Below are positions 52,557-63,737 of a stretch of DNA of 64,000 nucleotides, in pieces. Source of the DNA: Chrysoporthe austroafricana (Eukaryota > Ascomycota > Sordariomycetes > Diaporthales > Cryphonectriaceae). Below the pieces are notes generated by a model. It was not told where the DNA came from. It did no database searches and was given only the letters and a program-made list of their open reading frames with translations. A program made the position numbers and the translations under genes. Every line of letters starts with the position of its first letter. Position 1 is the stretch's first letter. Location of the stretch: assembly GCA_001051155.2 (NCBI GenBank), contig JYIP02000007.1, positions 3,908,342 to 3,972,341 of the forward strand, given 5' to 3'.

Positions 52557-54827
52557 TCATGTATCTATGAACGCCATCACCGCACCCGCGACATCCTCGT
52601 AGATGCCCCTGCGGAGCGCCGCCCGCCAGTCGGGCCCGTCCGCGGCCTCGTCCGCCGTCCGCGGCCTCCGCGCCAGCTGCTTGAGCGGGCGCCGCCGCTC
52701 CCGCATGAAGGCCCGCTCGAAGTCGACGAGCATCACGCGGCCCGTCGCCGGGCCGACGAGCAGGTTCGCGGCCCGCACGTCCCGGTGCAGCACGCCCTCG
52801 CGGTGGATCGCCTCCAAGCCACGGACGGCCTGCTGCTTGAGCGACTTCTTCGTCGTGCCGGCGGGGGGCCGCGCCAGGTGATGATACGCGGCCTCGCCCC
52901 CCCACGACAGGAACACCATGTACACGACGTAGACCCGGAAGTCGTGGTGGTAGACCTTGCCCAGGGACCGCAGGTCGACGGCCCCGAGGTATATGGGCAC
53001 GAGCCGGCCCTGGAGCTTCTCGAGGCGGCCGTACACGGCCGCCTCGTGCTCGAGATCCTTGACGAACGCCTGCACCGTGCCCTTGCACACAAAAGTGTAC
53101 CCGTACGCGAGCAGCGTGACCTTCAAGAGGACCCCGCGCGCACCCCCTGCCTCCAGCCGCGTGATCCCCTCGTCGAGTGTCCGCCCCAGCTGCGCCTGGA
53201 GCAGCCGGAGCCACTCCTCGTGGTCGACGGGGTGGCGGTTGCGGTAGCCGGTAGGGCTGTATAGTTGTCTGGCATGGCGCCTCACGTTCGGGCAGTCTGT
53301 GTCGAGGAAGCCTCCCCGGACTAGACTTCGGAGGCACGCCTGCGTACAGTACTCTCCACCTTGCTGTCCACCTTGCTGTCCACCTTGCTGTCCACCTTCC
53401 TGTCCACCCTCCTGGCTACCTTGCTGGCTATCTTCCTGGCTACCTCCACGCGCCCGTGCGGCCAGGCGCTGGCTGCGTCGGGGCCCCTCGCCCTCGCCCC
53501 GGCAAGAGGGGCCGTAAAGGAGGGACGACGGCGACCGGTCCACGCGGGAGTACGTCGTAGGCTCGCACCAGGGGGAGCCGTCCGGCACCTTCCGATAGCC
53601 CTCTGGGATCGACTGGAATACCGTATCGAAGTCTACAGCCCATCTCTTCAGGCCGTCCCGAGCCCGCAGGCGCTCTTCCTGCGCGTGTTGCCGCCGCCCC
53701 GGGCCGAGCGCCATGAGGCTAAAGGCCAGGTACTGCGCCGTGCCGGTGCAGACCAGAGCGTGCGCCGGGTCCGCCGCTGCGGCCTCGGGGACGGGCTCGG
53801 CCAGGTGGTAGTACAGGACCCCGGGCGCCCGCCAGTCGACCTTGAGGAAGACGACGGCCTCGCCCGTCGTCACGAGGCCGTACTCGAGCCCGCTCTCGAT
53901 CATATAATGGTATGTCTGGGCGAGGGCGGCGGCCGTCAGCCTGTCCGCGTCGTACCGGAAGCGCGCGTCGGGCTCCTCCCCCTTTTCGGCGGGGATGGTC
54001 GCCCGGCTGACCACCTCCTTATAGACGTCCATGGGGCGCAGGCCGGCGCGGAGGTGCGGGGCCGTCAGCTTGTGCGGGGCCTTCCGCTCGGCGATGTAGA
54101 CCATCGTGCGCCGCCGCCTCGGGGGGCCGTCGGACCGGTAGACACAGACCTGGTCGACCCTGAGCTCGTTGGGGTCCTGTCCATCCACGGGCGGCTGGAG
54201 CGGCGCCGGCTCGTCCTGCCGCTCGAGGACTTCGTCCGAGATGTCGCTGAGGGCACTGAAGTCTTCCTCAAAGACGAGGCCGTCTCCGAGCCCGAACTTG
54301 TCTCGGGCGCCCTCTGCCCCCTTAAGCGCCTTTATAATACTCTCGACCGGGTCCTCGAAAGCTGTTTTCAGGAACCGCTCGAGTTCCCACTCGCTCGCTA
54401 TGGGCCGCTTGGCAATCCGAGCACCAACAAACGACAGGTTCGCCAGGCTATCGAAAGCACGGTGCTCGGGCGGGAAGGTAGCGAGGAGCGCGCCGAAGGC
54501 CTGGGTCTGCAAGTCCAGGAAGCCGGACCACGGCGCTAAGCGCGCCGGGCACAGCTTGTCGGGAGGGTTGGCGACAGTATACAGGAACGGAGTCGCCCGG
54601 TCGCTCTCGACGCGCAGTTTGGAAGAGACGAGGCTGTGGTAGGCTGCGAGGTACTCGCTTAGTGTCGTTGATCGAATCTGCTCTTCTGCTTCCACTCGGC
54701 GCCGCTTTGCTTCTCGTAAGCGCTCTTCTTCTTCCTCTCGGCGCCGCTTTTCTTTTCGCAGGCGCTCCTCTGCTGCTGCCAGGAGTCTCAGCAGCTCCTC
54801 CCTGCTATAGGTCGTCAGGTCATCCAT
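52557..54827 (-). CDS. PD-(D/E)XK nuclease-like plus protein-kinase-like fusion protein, 756 aa
   Basis: Single intact exon. Residues ~8-60 form a strongly charged coiled coil (RKEKRRREEEEERLREAKRR). Residues ~60-345 are an alpha/beta domain. It has Asp225 in RVDQVCVYR, the E-x-K pair Glu247/Lys249 in MVYIAERKAP, and a later Gln304 (AQTYHYMIESGLEYGLVTTG). This is the D…ExK…Q layout of restriction-endonuclease-fold domains. A linker with Gly/Gln repeats (EGGQQGGQQGG, ~460-490) leads to residues ~550-756, a kinase-like C-lobe. It carries HRDVRAANLL (Asp683, Asn688) and VDFERA (Asp702, Glu in place of the DFG Gly), with Glu595 in HEAAVYGRL as a possible helix-C Glu. The N-lobe has no clear glycine loop. 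Nuclease-kinase pairing is known in Crinkler-type eukaryotic effector/conflict proteins; membership is my inference. No signal peptide. A truncated paralogue lies at 31580-32530. Confidence 0.8.
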   Translation of the reverse strand: MDDLTTYSREELLRLLAAAEERLRKEKRRREEEEERLREAKRRRVEAEEQIRSTTLSEYLAAYHSLVSSKLRVESDRATPFLYTVANPPDKLCPARLAPWSGFLDLQTQAFGALLATFPPEHRAFDSLANLSFVGARIAKRPIASEWELERFLKTAFEDPVESIIKALKGAEGARDKFGLGDGLVFEEDFSALSDISDEVLERQDEPAPLQPPVDGQDPNELRVDQVCVYRSDGPPRRRRTMVYIAERKAPHKLTAPHLRAGLRPMDVYKEVVSRATIPAEKGEEPDARFRYDADRLTAAALAQTYHYMIESGLEYGLVTTGEAVVFLKVDWRAPGVLYYHLAEPVPEAAAADPAHALVCTGTAQYLAFSLMALGPGRRQHAQEERLRARDGLKRWAVDFDTVFQSIPEGYRKVPDGSPWCEPTTYSRVDRSPSSLLYGPSCRGEGEGPRRSQRLAARARGGSQEDSQQGSQEGGQEGGQQGGQQGGQQGGEYCTQACLRSLVRGGFLDTDCPNVRRHARQLYSPTGYRNRHPVDHEEWLRLLQAQLGRTLDEGITRLEAGGARGVLLKVTLLAYGYTFVCKGTVQAFVKDLEHEAAVYGRLEKLQGRLVPIYLGAVDLRSLGKVYHHDFRVYVVYMVFLSWGGEAAYHHLARPPAGTTKKSLKQQAVRGLEAIHREGVLHRDVRAANLLVGPATGRVMLVDFERAFMRERRRPLKQLARRPRTADEAADGPDWRAALRRGIYEDVAGAVMAFIDT
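53345..53440. repeat. Tandem 12-bp repeat within the nuclease-kinase gene
   Basis: ccaccttgctgt units (plus strand) repeated about four times with diverged neighbours. They encode the GGQQ/GGSQE linker without changing frame, so linker length can vary by four residues at a time. Confidence 0.85.
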
Positions 54828-54869
54828 AACGCGTTATTGTGGAGACTCAGGTGTCGTTACAAGTTATCG

Positions 54870-55185
54870 GTTGAGACGTGTACTCTCGCTGGGATACGCG
54901 TGCCCCAGCCCCTCCCTGCAAGGACTAGCAGGCCAGGTAGAGCAACAGCGCGGGGTCCTACCAGCCACCAGGAAGAGAAGAAGGCTGCGTGGTGATTAGG
55001 CCAGGGAACACAAAAAAAAAAAAAAAAACCAACAAACACCGTGCCAGACTATAGATAATATATCTGCCATAGCGCCTTGCCAAAAAAAAGCCAAGGCGCT
55101 ATATCGTGACTGGTGGACGTCGTCTAGGCGTGAACGTCGGCCAGGCGACTGGTCACATGCCTGGCCCGTGCGGCCAACAAGCTCC
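54870..55185. other. Spacer upstream of the nuclease-kinase gene
   Basis: An A run at 55011-55028 and an inverted repeat gcgccttgcc…gccaaggcgc (55070-55100). No gene. The first ~45 bp upstream of the start codon are shared with the pseudogene at 31580. Confidence 0.4.
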
Positions 55186-55189
55186 CCCC

Positions 55190-55330
55190 CCCCCTTCGTT
55201 TAATGGTGCTGCCGCCTCCCGGCACGATCGTCTCCCTCCCCCCCCCCGGCGCGGTTCCTTGCGCTCTCGGCTGTAATGAGCAACTGCGGTAGCACAAGTA
55301 CCTGGTACGTCAAAGGTTTATGCTAGGCAG
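55190..55330 (+). repeat. Dispersed repeat R6, copy 2
   Basis: Reverse complement of 28604-28745, with expanded C runs (55187-55195 and 55239-55247). Confidence 0.75.
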
Positions 55331-55604
55331 CAGTATCGAGCTATTGTCTATTAGATACGGAAATGCAATACAATGATGATTTGGATGCAAATATTTACTC
55401 GCTGTTGGGGTTATTCGCTATGAACCAACGAACGACCCAGGCCGCAGGAACAGGCCGGCTCGGAGACCGGACCAACGTGGCCATGGCCCTGGCCCTCCAT
55501 CGCCTGGGAGGTATGTGGAGGCCGCCGCTGTTGTAAGCGAGATGCTCGCCAGAGGACACACAAGGTAGTGGGATCCTGAATACTCTCCATAACCGTTCGA
55601 GACA

Positions 55605-55940
55605 TCAGTTGAGCTCATCAGTCCGGCGTTTTCGTGTGCCAGAGTCGTCGTTGTCATGGCAGGCTCGCAAGAAGGTGGTCGACCAAGGGAAATAAACTGT
55701 GTCAGGAAAAGGAGTGACCACTTCCTGCTGGCTGGGAATGACGAAGGTCTGATATAGCTGACAGGGGCCTGTCTGATCGGGCGAGCGCACTTGGCTGAGC
55801 ACATATTCTATGCAATACTGGGACATCAGCTCCAGATTGCAAGCGATCTCTTTCTTGAGTTCCCCAACGAGGCCATCCATTCCGTCTACCTGACCATGAC
55901 TTCTTTTCGACATCGTGCCCGAATGAGTTGCAGCCGGCAT
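55605..55940 (-). CDS. Doubtful hypothetical ORF, 111 aa
   Basis: The first ~45 residues (KRSHGQVDGMDGLVGELKKE…) look like ordinary protein. The second half is translated repeat R2. It may be a gene whose 3' end was replaced by the repeat. An intron-like ctccacag precedes the Met, so an upstream exon is possible. No family. Confidence 0.25.
   Translation of the reverse strand: MPAATHSGTMSKRSHGQVDGMDGLVGELKKEIACNLELMSQYCIEYVLSQVRSPDQTGPCQLYQTFVIPSQQEVVTPFPDTVYFPWSTTFLRACHDNDDSGTRKRRTDELN
55690..55805 (-). repeat. Dispersed repeat R2, copy 2 (inverted)
   Basis: Matches 29118-29245 and 63738-63852 on the opposite strand (gagtgaccact, tgatatagctgac, gggcgagcgcacttg). Confidence 0.8.
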
Positions 55941-56739
55941 GGGCTGTGGAGAAGGACGTCTTCAGCGCGCTGCGCTTGACCGGCGAGCCGACGAGGACTA
56001 GCGAGACGTGACTTGTGCCCGTCCCGCCCGTACAACATTCGGGTCAATCTCGACCGCTGCATGCGCTCCAGATGAGTAGCCAAGGCGCATGAAATGGCCG
56101 CTGGATTGGTGCTCTAGTATCGATTGCAACGGGAGTCCCGGTCGGCCACCATGCTCATTCTGCCATGCAACAGTGCAACGCACGTATGTCTTAGCCATTG
56201 TAACTCAAGGCTGGATTTCTTGGATTTTCCGGCCTTTTTCATGGACTTGGGGCTATTGGAGACATTCAAGAATGGGAGTTCTTCTAGTCTAAATGCGTCT
56301 TGCCCTGAGGACCTGGCTGCCGTGCTCTTTACATCGGCTTGGCGGCCCGTGTTCGTGGCGCGCTGAAGGCTCAGTTGCCGCCTGCAGGTCCTGGCGGGCT
56401 ATCGTGCATTTCGTTCGAGCACGTGTTACCCTGAATTTTCCGGTAGAACGTAAGCTCTTCCACAATTCCCTTGATTATGTCGACGCATTTTACTATCTTT
56501 TCAACGTTGTCCGTGTGTCCTGTGCCGCGGCAACAGCAGCCCCCCCCTTCGGGCGCGCGCACAGCAGCACGACGACGGCCGCACCGCGCTGCAGCGCCGC
56601 GGGAGGGTTGGCGAGCGCGGGCCTACACGCACTACTTAGTAAAACTCTCCCGCACACCACCACGCACGCGCGTTTCTAGACCCTGAACTACAAGACGTAT
56701 CGCGTCGAGGCCAGGTCGTCGCTCCACGGAGAGCCGCGC

Positions 56740-57015
56740 ATGTCCGCTCGGATGCGGGACTCGTGGGATAGCGGGTGTTTCTGGCTCAACCCCACATTAA
56801 GGTGCAGCTTTGACATTGACGACTTCTACTGGCAGACGCTGCACAAGGAAGGGTTGAGAGAGAGGCGATGCTGGATGATGCAACAATGGCTGAGAAGGAG
56901 GGGTTCCTGGAGTGTGCAGCCAAATCAATGTCGCTGGCATGAAATGGACATCCAAGGAGAAAGATTGGTTATTCAACTATTTAAAGAAGAAGATGTGAAG
57001 GGGCGATTACCGTGA
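56740..57015 (+). CDS. Doubtful hypothetical ORF, 91 aa
   Basis: Open frame with ordinary composition (DIDDFYWQTLHKEGLRERRC, ending LVIQLFKEEDVKGRLP), convergent with the LamG gene and ending 32 bp from its stop. No domain recognised. The 650 bp before it (56090-56740) show no gene, only a GC-rich low-complexity stretch at 56530-56650. Confidence 0.3.
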   Translation: MSARMRDSWDSGCFWLNPTLRCSFDIDDFYWQTLHKEGLRERRCWMMQQWLRRRGSWSVQPNQCRWHEMDIQGERLVIQLFKEEDVKGRLP

Positions 57016-57046
57016 AACACGGCCTTCATTCCAGTAGATTATAATA

Positions 57047-60000
57047 CTAATCTACAGCAACACCAAGATACTCTGCCAACATATCTATCACCTGATCATA
57101 CAGACGAGGCTGTGACACCAGTGTTGGCCACAGTCGCTGGACATGCGGCTTTGCCAAGACAACCACGTCGGCCCTGCTCTGAGCGGCCCGCAGATATGGT
57201 TCCAGCGCCGAGATCAGCCCCCAGCTCGGCGCGTGGTCGTGAAAGATCGTCTTGGGTGCCGTCTGGGCCGCGGCTGCCGCGGGCGCGCTCACGATCTGCT
57301 CGGGCACCCGGTTGACGTACGTGCAGCGATGGAAGACGCGCCAGGCTTTCGTCGGGGCGTCGGCCTTCTCGCTTTTGAGAGCCGCGGATAGGCTGCGGAG
57401 TGTCATGGCACTATGGGGCTGTCAGTCAAGGGAAGAGATGACAGGCAGAGGTACAGGGGTTATTACATACTCTGGATCCGCAGACTGCTCCAGCCACTCC
57501 TTGTCGACGACCTGCTGGAAGAATGCCGCCGTCGCCTCCACGCTGGGCTCGAGCCAGAAGCTCATCCAGCGGTACGTATCCACGGCGCCGGGGCGCTTGA
57601 CCAGCTGCCTGGTCACGGGGTCCTCGACGCGGATGTCGATGGGCGGCGGCAGCTCCGCCTGCAGCTCGAACGAGCTCTCCGAGTTGGACTCCTTGGTGAG
57701 CATCATGTTGAAGTGCGCGGCGAAAAGCGCGTCCACGTTGGTGGTCACCAGGGCGGTGGAGATGGACAGCTCCATGTCGAAGCTCACGCCGAGGCCTACG
57801 CGCATGTTGGCGTTGCCGCCGACCTCCTGCTGGACAAAGTCCATGGTCTGGACCGTCTCCTGGAAGGTGCCGCCGTCCGCCGTCCAGACGTACGAGTTGC
57901 AGATGTTGCGCTTGTTCCGCTTCGGCAGTGTCTGCCTGCCGATCTTGGGCAGCAGGGAATACCGCTCGTGCTCGCCGGCCAGCTGCTCCTCGGCGCGTCG
58001 GATGCGGTCCCGAATGGCGTAGGCCTCGGCCGGCTTGAAGTACGACACGTCCCTGGGCGGGCCGGCGGAAGATGCCCCTGGGTAGGTTTTGTCGTCCTCC
58101 AGACCGCGCCTCCCGTCCAGGCAGCCTTGCTTGGTGTAGTGCGGGTTGATACGGAACGAGACTAGGTTGCGGTCCTTGGGGATGTCCGGGTTGGGCCGCA
58201 TCTGATACGCCACGAGCGGCTTGACAGGACCTTGAAGCTTCAGCCGGAGGGCAAATACGTCCGCAGTCTCGCTCTCCACCAGCGCAATGCCGGTGTTGGT
58301 GGGCTCATACTGCTCGCGCCCCTTTTCGTCACGGGGCATCCAGCTTCCGGTCAGCTCAACACGCATGTCCATGGTGCTGTGGGACGTGGTAGTCGACACC
58401 TCGTTCGCGAAGGCAGAGGCCGAGATGTCGATGACCGCCTTCTGCGCGGCCTTGATCTCGCCGGCACTGACTTCCGTCTCGACGCCCATGCCGGCGCTGG
58501 CCTGCCACTTGGCGCCAACACCGCGGCTATATGTCATATTGACGTCGGCGCCGACCTCCTTGCGCGAGCTATACGAGTAGCTGCACCGCTGCGCGTTGAC
58601 GTACCGTATCGCGCTGAAGGGCCGGTCGTCCCGCGAGGCGTAGTTCTCGGCCGGCACGGGCGGCGCGCCCTCGACGTACCCGATCAGCGTGGGCGCCGTC
58701 TGCACCTGGCTGAACCACTCCGTCACCAGCGTGCCGATCTTGAAGCCCGTGACCAGCACCCAGCGCCCCTCCTTGTCGATGAAGGCGTACGCCCGCTTGA
58801 ACGATCCGTCCATGGCCCCGTTCGGGCCGATCGTGAGGTCGCCGTACTCTGACACGGAGGGGCGCGCGAGGATCGACCGGGGCGCCTGCATGAGGACGCC
58901 GTTCTCGCGCAGCAGGGGCGTGACGCACGAAGCGTCTTGACCGACGGGCGCTCCGGATGGGACGAGCGTCGGGGCGCCGCCGTGGACCACGGATAAATGC
59001 CAGCAGTTGATGGACTCATCGAGGATGCTAGGCGAGTGCACCATGCCGGCAGTGGCAGCAGTCGCGTTAGGAACTACCGTTTTGTCGAATGACAGGTATA
59101 CGGCGATCTCAGGGGGCACGTCGGTCAGGCGCGAGCAAAGAGCATCACATATGCTCTCCCTGCTCCTAACGACTTCCCATATCCGGAGCTCGTCGAACTC
59201 GCCGGTAAAATTGCTCCGGGAGGCCAGGTACCGGAAGCTATCGTCTCCGTGTATGACGTTGCCCAGAGTCAGCTGGTGCGGCCCACGCGGTGTGGCGAGC
59301 AGTTCGCCCGATTCGGTGGCCCGCTTGATGTCCTGCTGCTTGCCATTGATATAGACAGTGAGCTTAGCATCGCCCGAGAAAGGCGATGACGTCCACTCCG
59401 GGTTCTCTCGCAGCTTGCCATGGTGGCGGTTGTTGTCGTCCAGCAACACCCGGCCCTCAGGCGATGTGAAGGAGTAGCTGCCGACCAGCGACTTGGTCGC
59501 GCTCTCCGCCTTCCACTTGGACAGGTCATCGGGCAGATCCACAGCCGTCGACCATATCTTGAACCCACCAATCTGACCGACGATGCCCTTGGTGTAGGGG
59601 GCTCCTCCTAGCAGCAGCGGGGCGTCTGTCGACTGCACCGGGCCGCAAGCAGCCGTACCAGCTTCGACGAAGAGACCCTCCGCACTCCTGCCGTCTTTGT
59701 CGCTGGCTTCGAGCGACTCCAGCGTGGGCGGATTTAGAGCCGACACGAACGTGCCAGCGGCCGTCCAGATCTTGATTGTCACCAAATATCCTTGGCGCGG
59801 TGGGACGGTTTTGCTCTTCGCATTGACCATCTTGCGCGAGATCAAGACCTTGTAGCTCTCGTTTTCTTTCAACGCACTCTTCGAATAGAAAGTGAACGGG
59901 GCCGTGGCAGTTTCGCTATCATCATCCCTCTCCCGAGAGAACTGGAGACGCAGATAGCCGTCCTTGAGCACCTGAACCTGGAACGGCGCCGGTGCATTGA

Positions 60001-63000
60001 GACTCGCGGCCTTGGACAGGAGCATCTGGTCCTCGCCGCCAATCTCCGCCATGCGCAGGTGAAACAGCAGCGAGAACTCGTTGGCGTTGAACTCGGCGGC
60101 GTTGCCGAAATCAACGTAGTTCTTGCCGTCGAAACGCAGCGAGTATAGGTTCTGGTACGCGCAGGCGATGTGTGCCCACTGTCCCGCGCGCAGCGGCTCC
60201 GACGGGTCGATGCGGAAGAGCTTGCCGTTGATGTTGCCCTCGAGCGCGTACGCCTTGCGTTCTTTGTCGTCGCTGGCCCGGGGAGCCACCGCGAGGACAA
60301 AAGTCTGCACCTCGTTCTTCCCCGACGTGGCTCGCGATTTCTTCTCCGAGGTGTACGCCACGGCCACGCTCTGGGTGGCACTATCCACTTTGACCCACGA
60401 CTCGAAGGTCAAGCCAGCGCAGGCATCCGTCGTAGCGGCGCGGTCGAACATGGACAAGGCGATGTCACCTGGAAGCTTCAGGGCCGTAGAATGGCGGGGT
60501 GCGGCAAAATAGGGCGCCTCAGAGGACGCGTCAAAAGTGCTCTCCGCCGGCACGGCAACCAGGGAGTTGCTTTTGCCCTGCATCTCTCCGAGGGAACTGG
60601 CTTGGGTCAAGGATACAATGCTGGAACCTGATTCGAAGCTACCAGCTCCTTTACCCGTGCAGGAGACGAGGTTCTCGTAGTCATAGCCGAGGAAAAAGAC
60701 AAAGGTTCCTCGCATGGCTTTGAGTGGCGTCAAGGCTTTGCAGGCCGTCGAGTCAACGCAGTATGGCGACGTGACGAGAATGGACGTTGATCTAGTCGGG
60801 ATTACGGCCGCGGTCTGCACGCAGGCGGTGCCAATCATCAAGCATGTGGCTGCCGGGAGATCTGTGGTTAGGCATTTTTTGAGGCCAATTCTGTAGAGAG
60901 GGCCGGTGGATGGCGACGGTGAGTCCTTCTACACCCAATAAATCTTGTCAGCCAGCCGGCATCCAATTCAGGGTGCGTGTATCTTGGGAAAATGCATACC
61001 ACTTCCTCACAAGACTGCACGACGCCATTGGGGATCATCCCCAAAGAGTATGATCCATTGATGATATCACATAGATTGGCGAGGTTACTTGGAACGCCTG
61101 CCCATCCAGTCATGCGTCAGCCGTTTATCGTCAAAGACACCTTTCACCAGGAAACTTACCTCGCCATGTCTCCGAAATTACCGACTTGTCCTGCATCGTG
61201 GCTGAAATCACAAGGTCCACGGCTACGCCAGGATCTGCCCACCAGCCTCGCTGCGTCGTGATCGTGACCTGCTTCGCCAATCTCAACTTGCTCGCCGCCA
61301 TGATCTGCTCGTGGCTGCCCAGAGTGGCTGAGACCCCGACGGCGATCGACCTCGTGATATTGTACGGCAAAGCACCAAGCGTTTCCATCGCCGTTCTCAG
61401 GTAGAGCGTCACGCCTCCCGTGGCAGCCTCCCATATGCAGGGTGCTTGGTCCAAGCACCACGCCTCGGAGAACGCCAGGAAGCCGCCAAACAGCTCCGTG
61501 CCCTCGGGATCGATGAAAAGCAGTGATGTACTCGCCTTCGCCGGCGTCCCCGCAAGAGACAAGGACGGGATTGGCAGCTCGCCGGGCATGCCGCCGAGGT
61601 TGCCATCAGACAGCAGACCAAAGTCGAGCAACAGCGGACGGTTGCCCTTGGTGCCCTCGCGCGATGCCACGGCACACAGCAGAACTCGTGCATTTCGCTT
61701 CAGCGGCTTCTCCTCGGTCTTGTTGGCCGCTGCGCGGTCAGAGTCGGTCGACGAGGACGAGCCCGTCTCGTCAGCGTTGGCCGCCGAGACCGAGACTTGC
61801 TCGTAGTATGTTGCGGCGGAGAGGCCGCCCGCAATGGTTATGTCGCTCTGTAGTCGCAAGATCTGTCGGGTCAGCCCGGCGTTGCGCCTGACCGGGGCCT
61901 GGGAGGCGGTCCAGCCGTCTGTCGCCACCGGATTGTTGAGTAAGATCTTGATGTGGTTCGCGTTTTCCGTGGCATCGTGAGCAACCCTACCCTGGCCCTC
62001 GTCAAAGTGCCAGCACGCCGCGAGCAGCGTTTCCGTGGCCGTGGGCGCCGAATTGCGGTTGGCGACCAGCGTCTTGTGATCCAGGGCGTACGACCACACG
62101 CGGATCTCATCAATAGAGCCGCAGAAGCCGCTGTCGGCAGAGTCCTCGCAAGAGCCGAAGCGCTGCAGGACCATCGAGTGCTCGCTGGCGAGAGTGAATG
62201 GCGCTGAGACATCGTCATTGGCAACGAGCACGGCGGTCCGCGGCGTAGTGCTGGAGATGATCAGAGCCACATGGTTCCATGCACCGCCCTTGAGCCGCAG
62301 TTCCGAGCGCCAGAGCAGGGTGCCCGGCTTGCTAGGGTCGCTGAGTGCGAGGCAGAGCTTTTCGTCAAGGACTACTGACGGCCCACAGCCTCGCTTCATT
62401 CCGAACACGGTCGATTTTGACCCTACAGGGTACTCAACATCGCCGGGTTGGATCCAAGCCTCGACTGTGCATCCGCCGGCAAAGGCAGCAGCGGTCAGCC
62501 TCATTTCATTGCTCAGGACCAGAAGCGGATCGGCGTCCTCGAGGCCAAGCTCGACGGCTCGCCCAGACAATGGACTAGCAGGGACGATAGGCATCATGGG
62601 CTGGCGGCATGGGTCACCGTCGTCGCAGATGGCCGTGCATCGCCCGGGAGCGGTGGAAAAGACCTTCTTGTGGCCCCTATCGCACGAGTAGTAGACTCTC
62701 CCGCGGAGGTCGAACAGGCCGTCTGAAGACACATCGCAGGTGTAACAGTCAATCTGTTTCGTGCGAGACGAGAACGCAAACACCATCCAGCGGAATATGT
62801 CGTTCGACATGGATGGTGTCCGCAGGATGGTAAACCGTCCTGACTCTAGATGGGGCACAAATTTGAGCGAGAAAGTTGGCTCGCAGAAGAAGTTGTCATT
62901 GATGTCGCTCACGCCGAGCGTGTCGCGCTCGTTTAGCATCAGGCTCTTTTGGCCGCTGCGGCGGTAGCGGACTTCGAGAGGGCTCGTCAGCTCGCCTCCG

Positions 63001-63665
63001 GCGAGGATGTAGCGATCACATAGCAGGTTGCAATCGACATAGTTTCTGATGTCCGCAGCACTGATATGCGGATTGGGGGGCGGTTCCTTGGCAATAATGC
63101 TTTGGCGAAAGAGGTAGATGTATTTTCCTATGAGCCGTGGTCAACAAGGGGCTGCGGCAGTGCATCCAGCCTTTTGGGTATCGGACTAACCATCTGACAA
63201 TACTTCAAAATCTGTCACATCTTCCGTCAGACACAGCGTAGTCGACCACCACGGGTCGAGACTCGCACGGGGCTCTGGTGGCGCCTTCAGTCCAGTCTTG
63301 TCCACCGGCGGCAGACGCAGGTTCGGGATGGCTTCCTCTCCCACAACGCGCACCTCGTTGGGAAAGGGCAGCGGCATAGGGGCATCAGACCATCCTTGCG
63401 AATCTAGAGTCTCGCCAGAGGTCTTTTTCTCGACTTTCTCGACCTGTTCATTGCCGGGAGAGCTCGCGTCCGTGCCTGAAGGGTCCAACACCGCATAGTC
63501 GAAAGCCAGGCGCTTGGTTTCGCTGTCGCGGCGCAGTGCTATGGCCACAGTGACACCAGCATGCGCTACCAGGCGGGTTGTGGTGTACTTGTTCTTCTGC
63601 GCGCCCGTGAAGATCTTTTCGTTGGGGTCTTCGCCCCAGCTTGGGAGCGAGCTCGCGACCCCCAT
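57047..63665 (-). CDS. Giant LamG (laminin-G/jellyroll) domain protein, 5 exons, 2120 aa
   Basis: Exons 63191-63665, 61160-63127, 61000-61097, 57471-60928 and 57047-57410. The introns (63, 62, 71 and 60 bp) are all GT...AG, and the joined frame is open throughout. LamG-like jellyroll domains bind glycans or proteins. The first is at about residues 350-515: GGCTVEAWIQPGD, WNHVALIISS and GSIDEIRVWSYAL. The second and third lie at about 990-1480: LTFESWVKVD, GQWAHIACAYQNL, YVDFGNAAEFNANEFSLLF and GEFDELRIWEVVRS. Around 1660-1730 is a Ser/Thr/Ala/Val-rich amphipathic stretch (VIDISASAFANEVSTTTSHS), followed by helices (YAIRDRIRRAEEQLAGEHER). A second alternating stretch is near 1920. No signal peptide is seen. 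The MGVASS start fits an N-myristoylation pattern, so a cytosolic or membrane-attached protein is likelier. Large LamG proteins of unknown role occur in fungi. No damage seen. Confidence 0.82.
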
Positions 63666-63737
63666 GGCTGCAAGACTCCAACCTTGGACAAGTGAACGAG
63701 CGCGTGCAATCTCGGGAGTAGGACGCGGTGTGATGGC

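Noticed and set aside
53345..53440. Repeat array considered as an insertion or recombination site
   Set aside because: It stays in frame and encodes a Gly/Gln linker. A simple coding minisatellite explains it.
53361..54539. 392-codon plus-strand ORF
   Set aside because: Antisense shadow of the nuclease-kinase gene in GC-rich DNA.
58232..58852. 206-codon plus-strand ORF and other plus-strand frames across 57-63 kb
   Set aside because: Antisense shadows of LamG exons. The minus-strand frames join through consensus introns and show domains.
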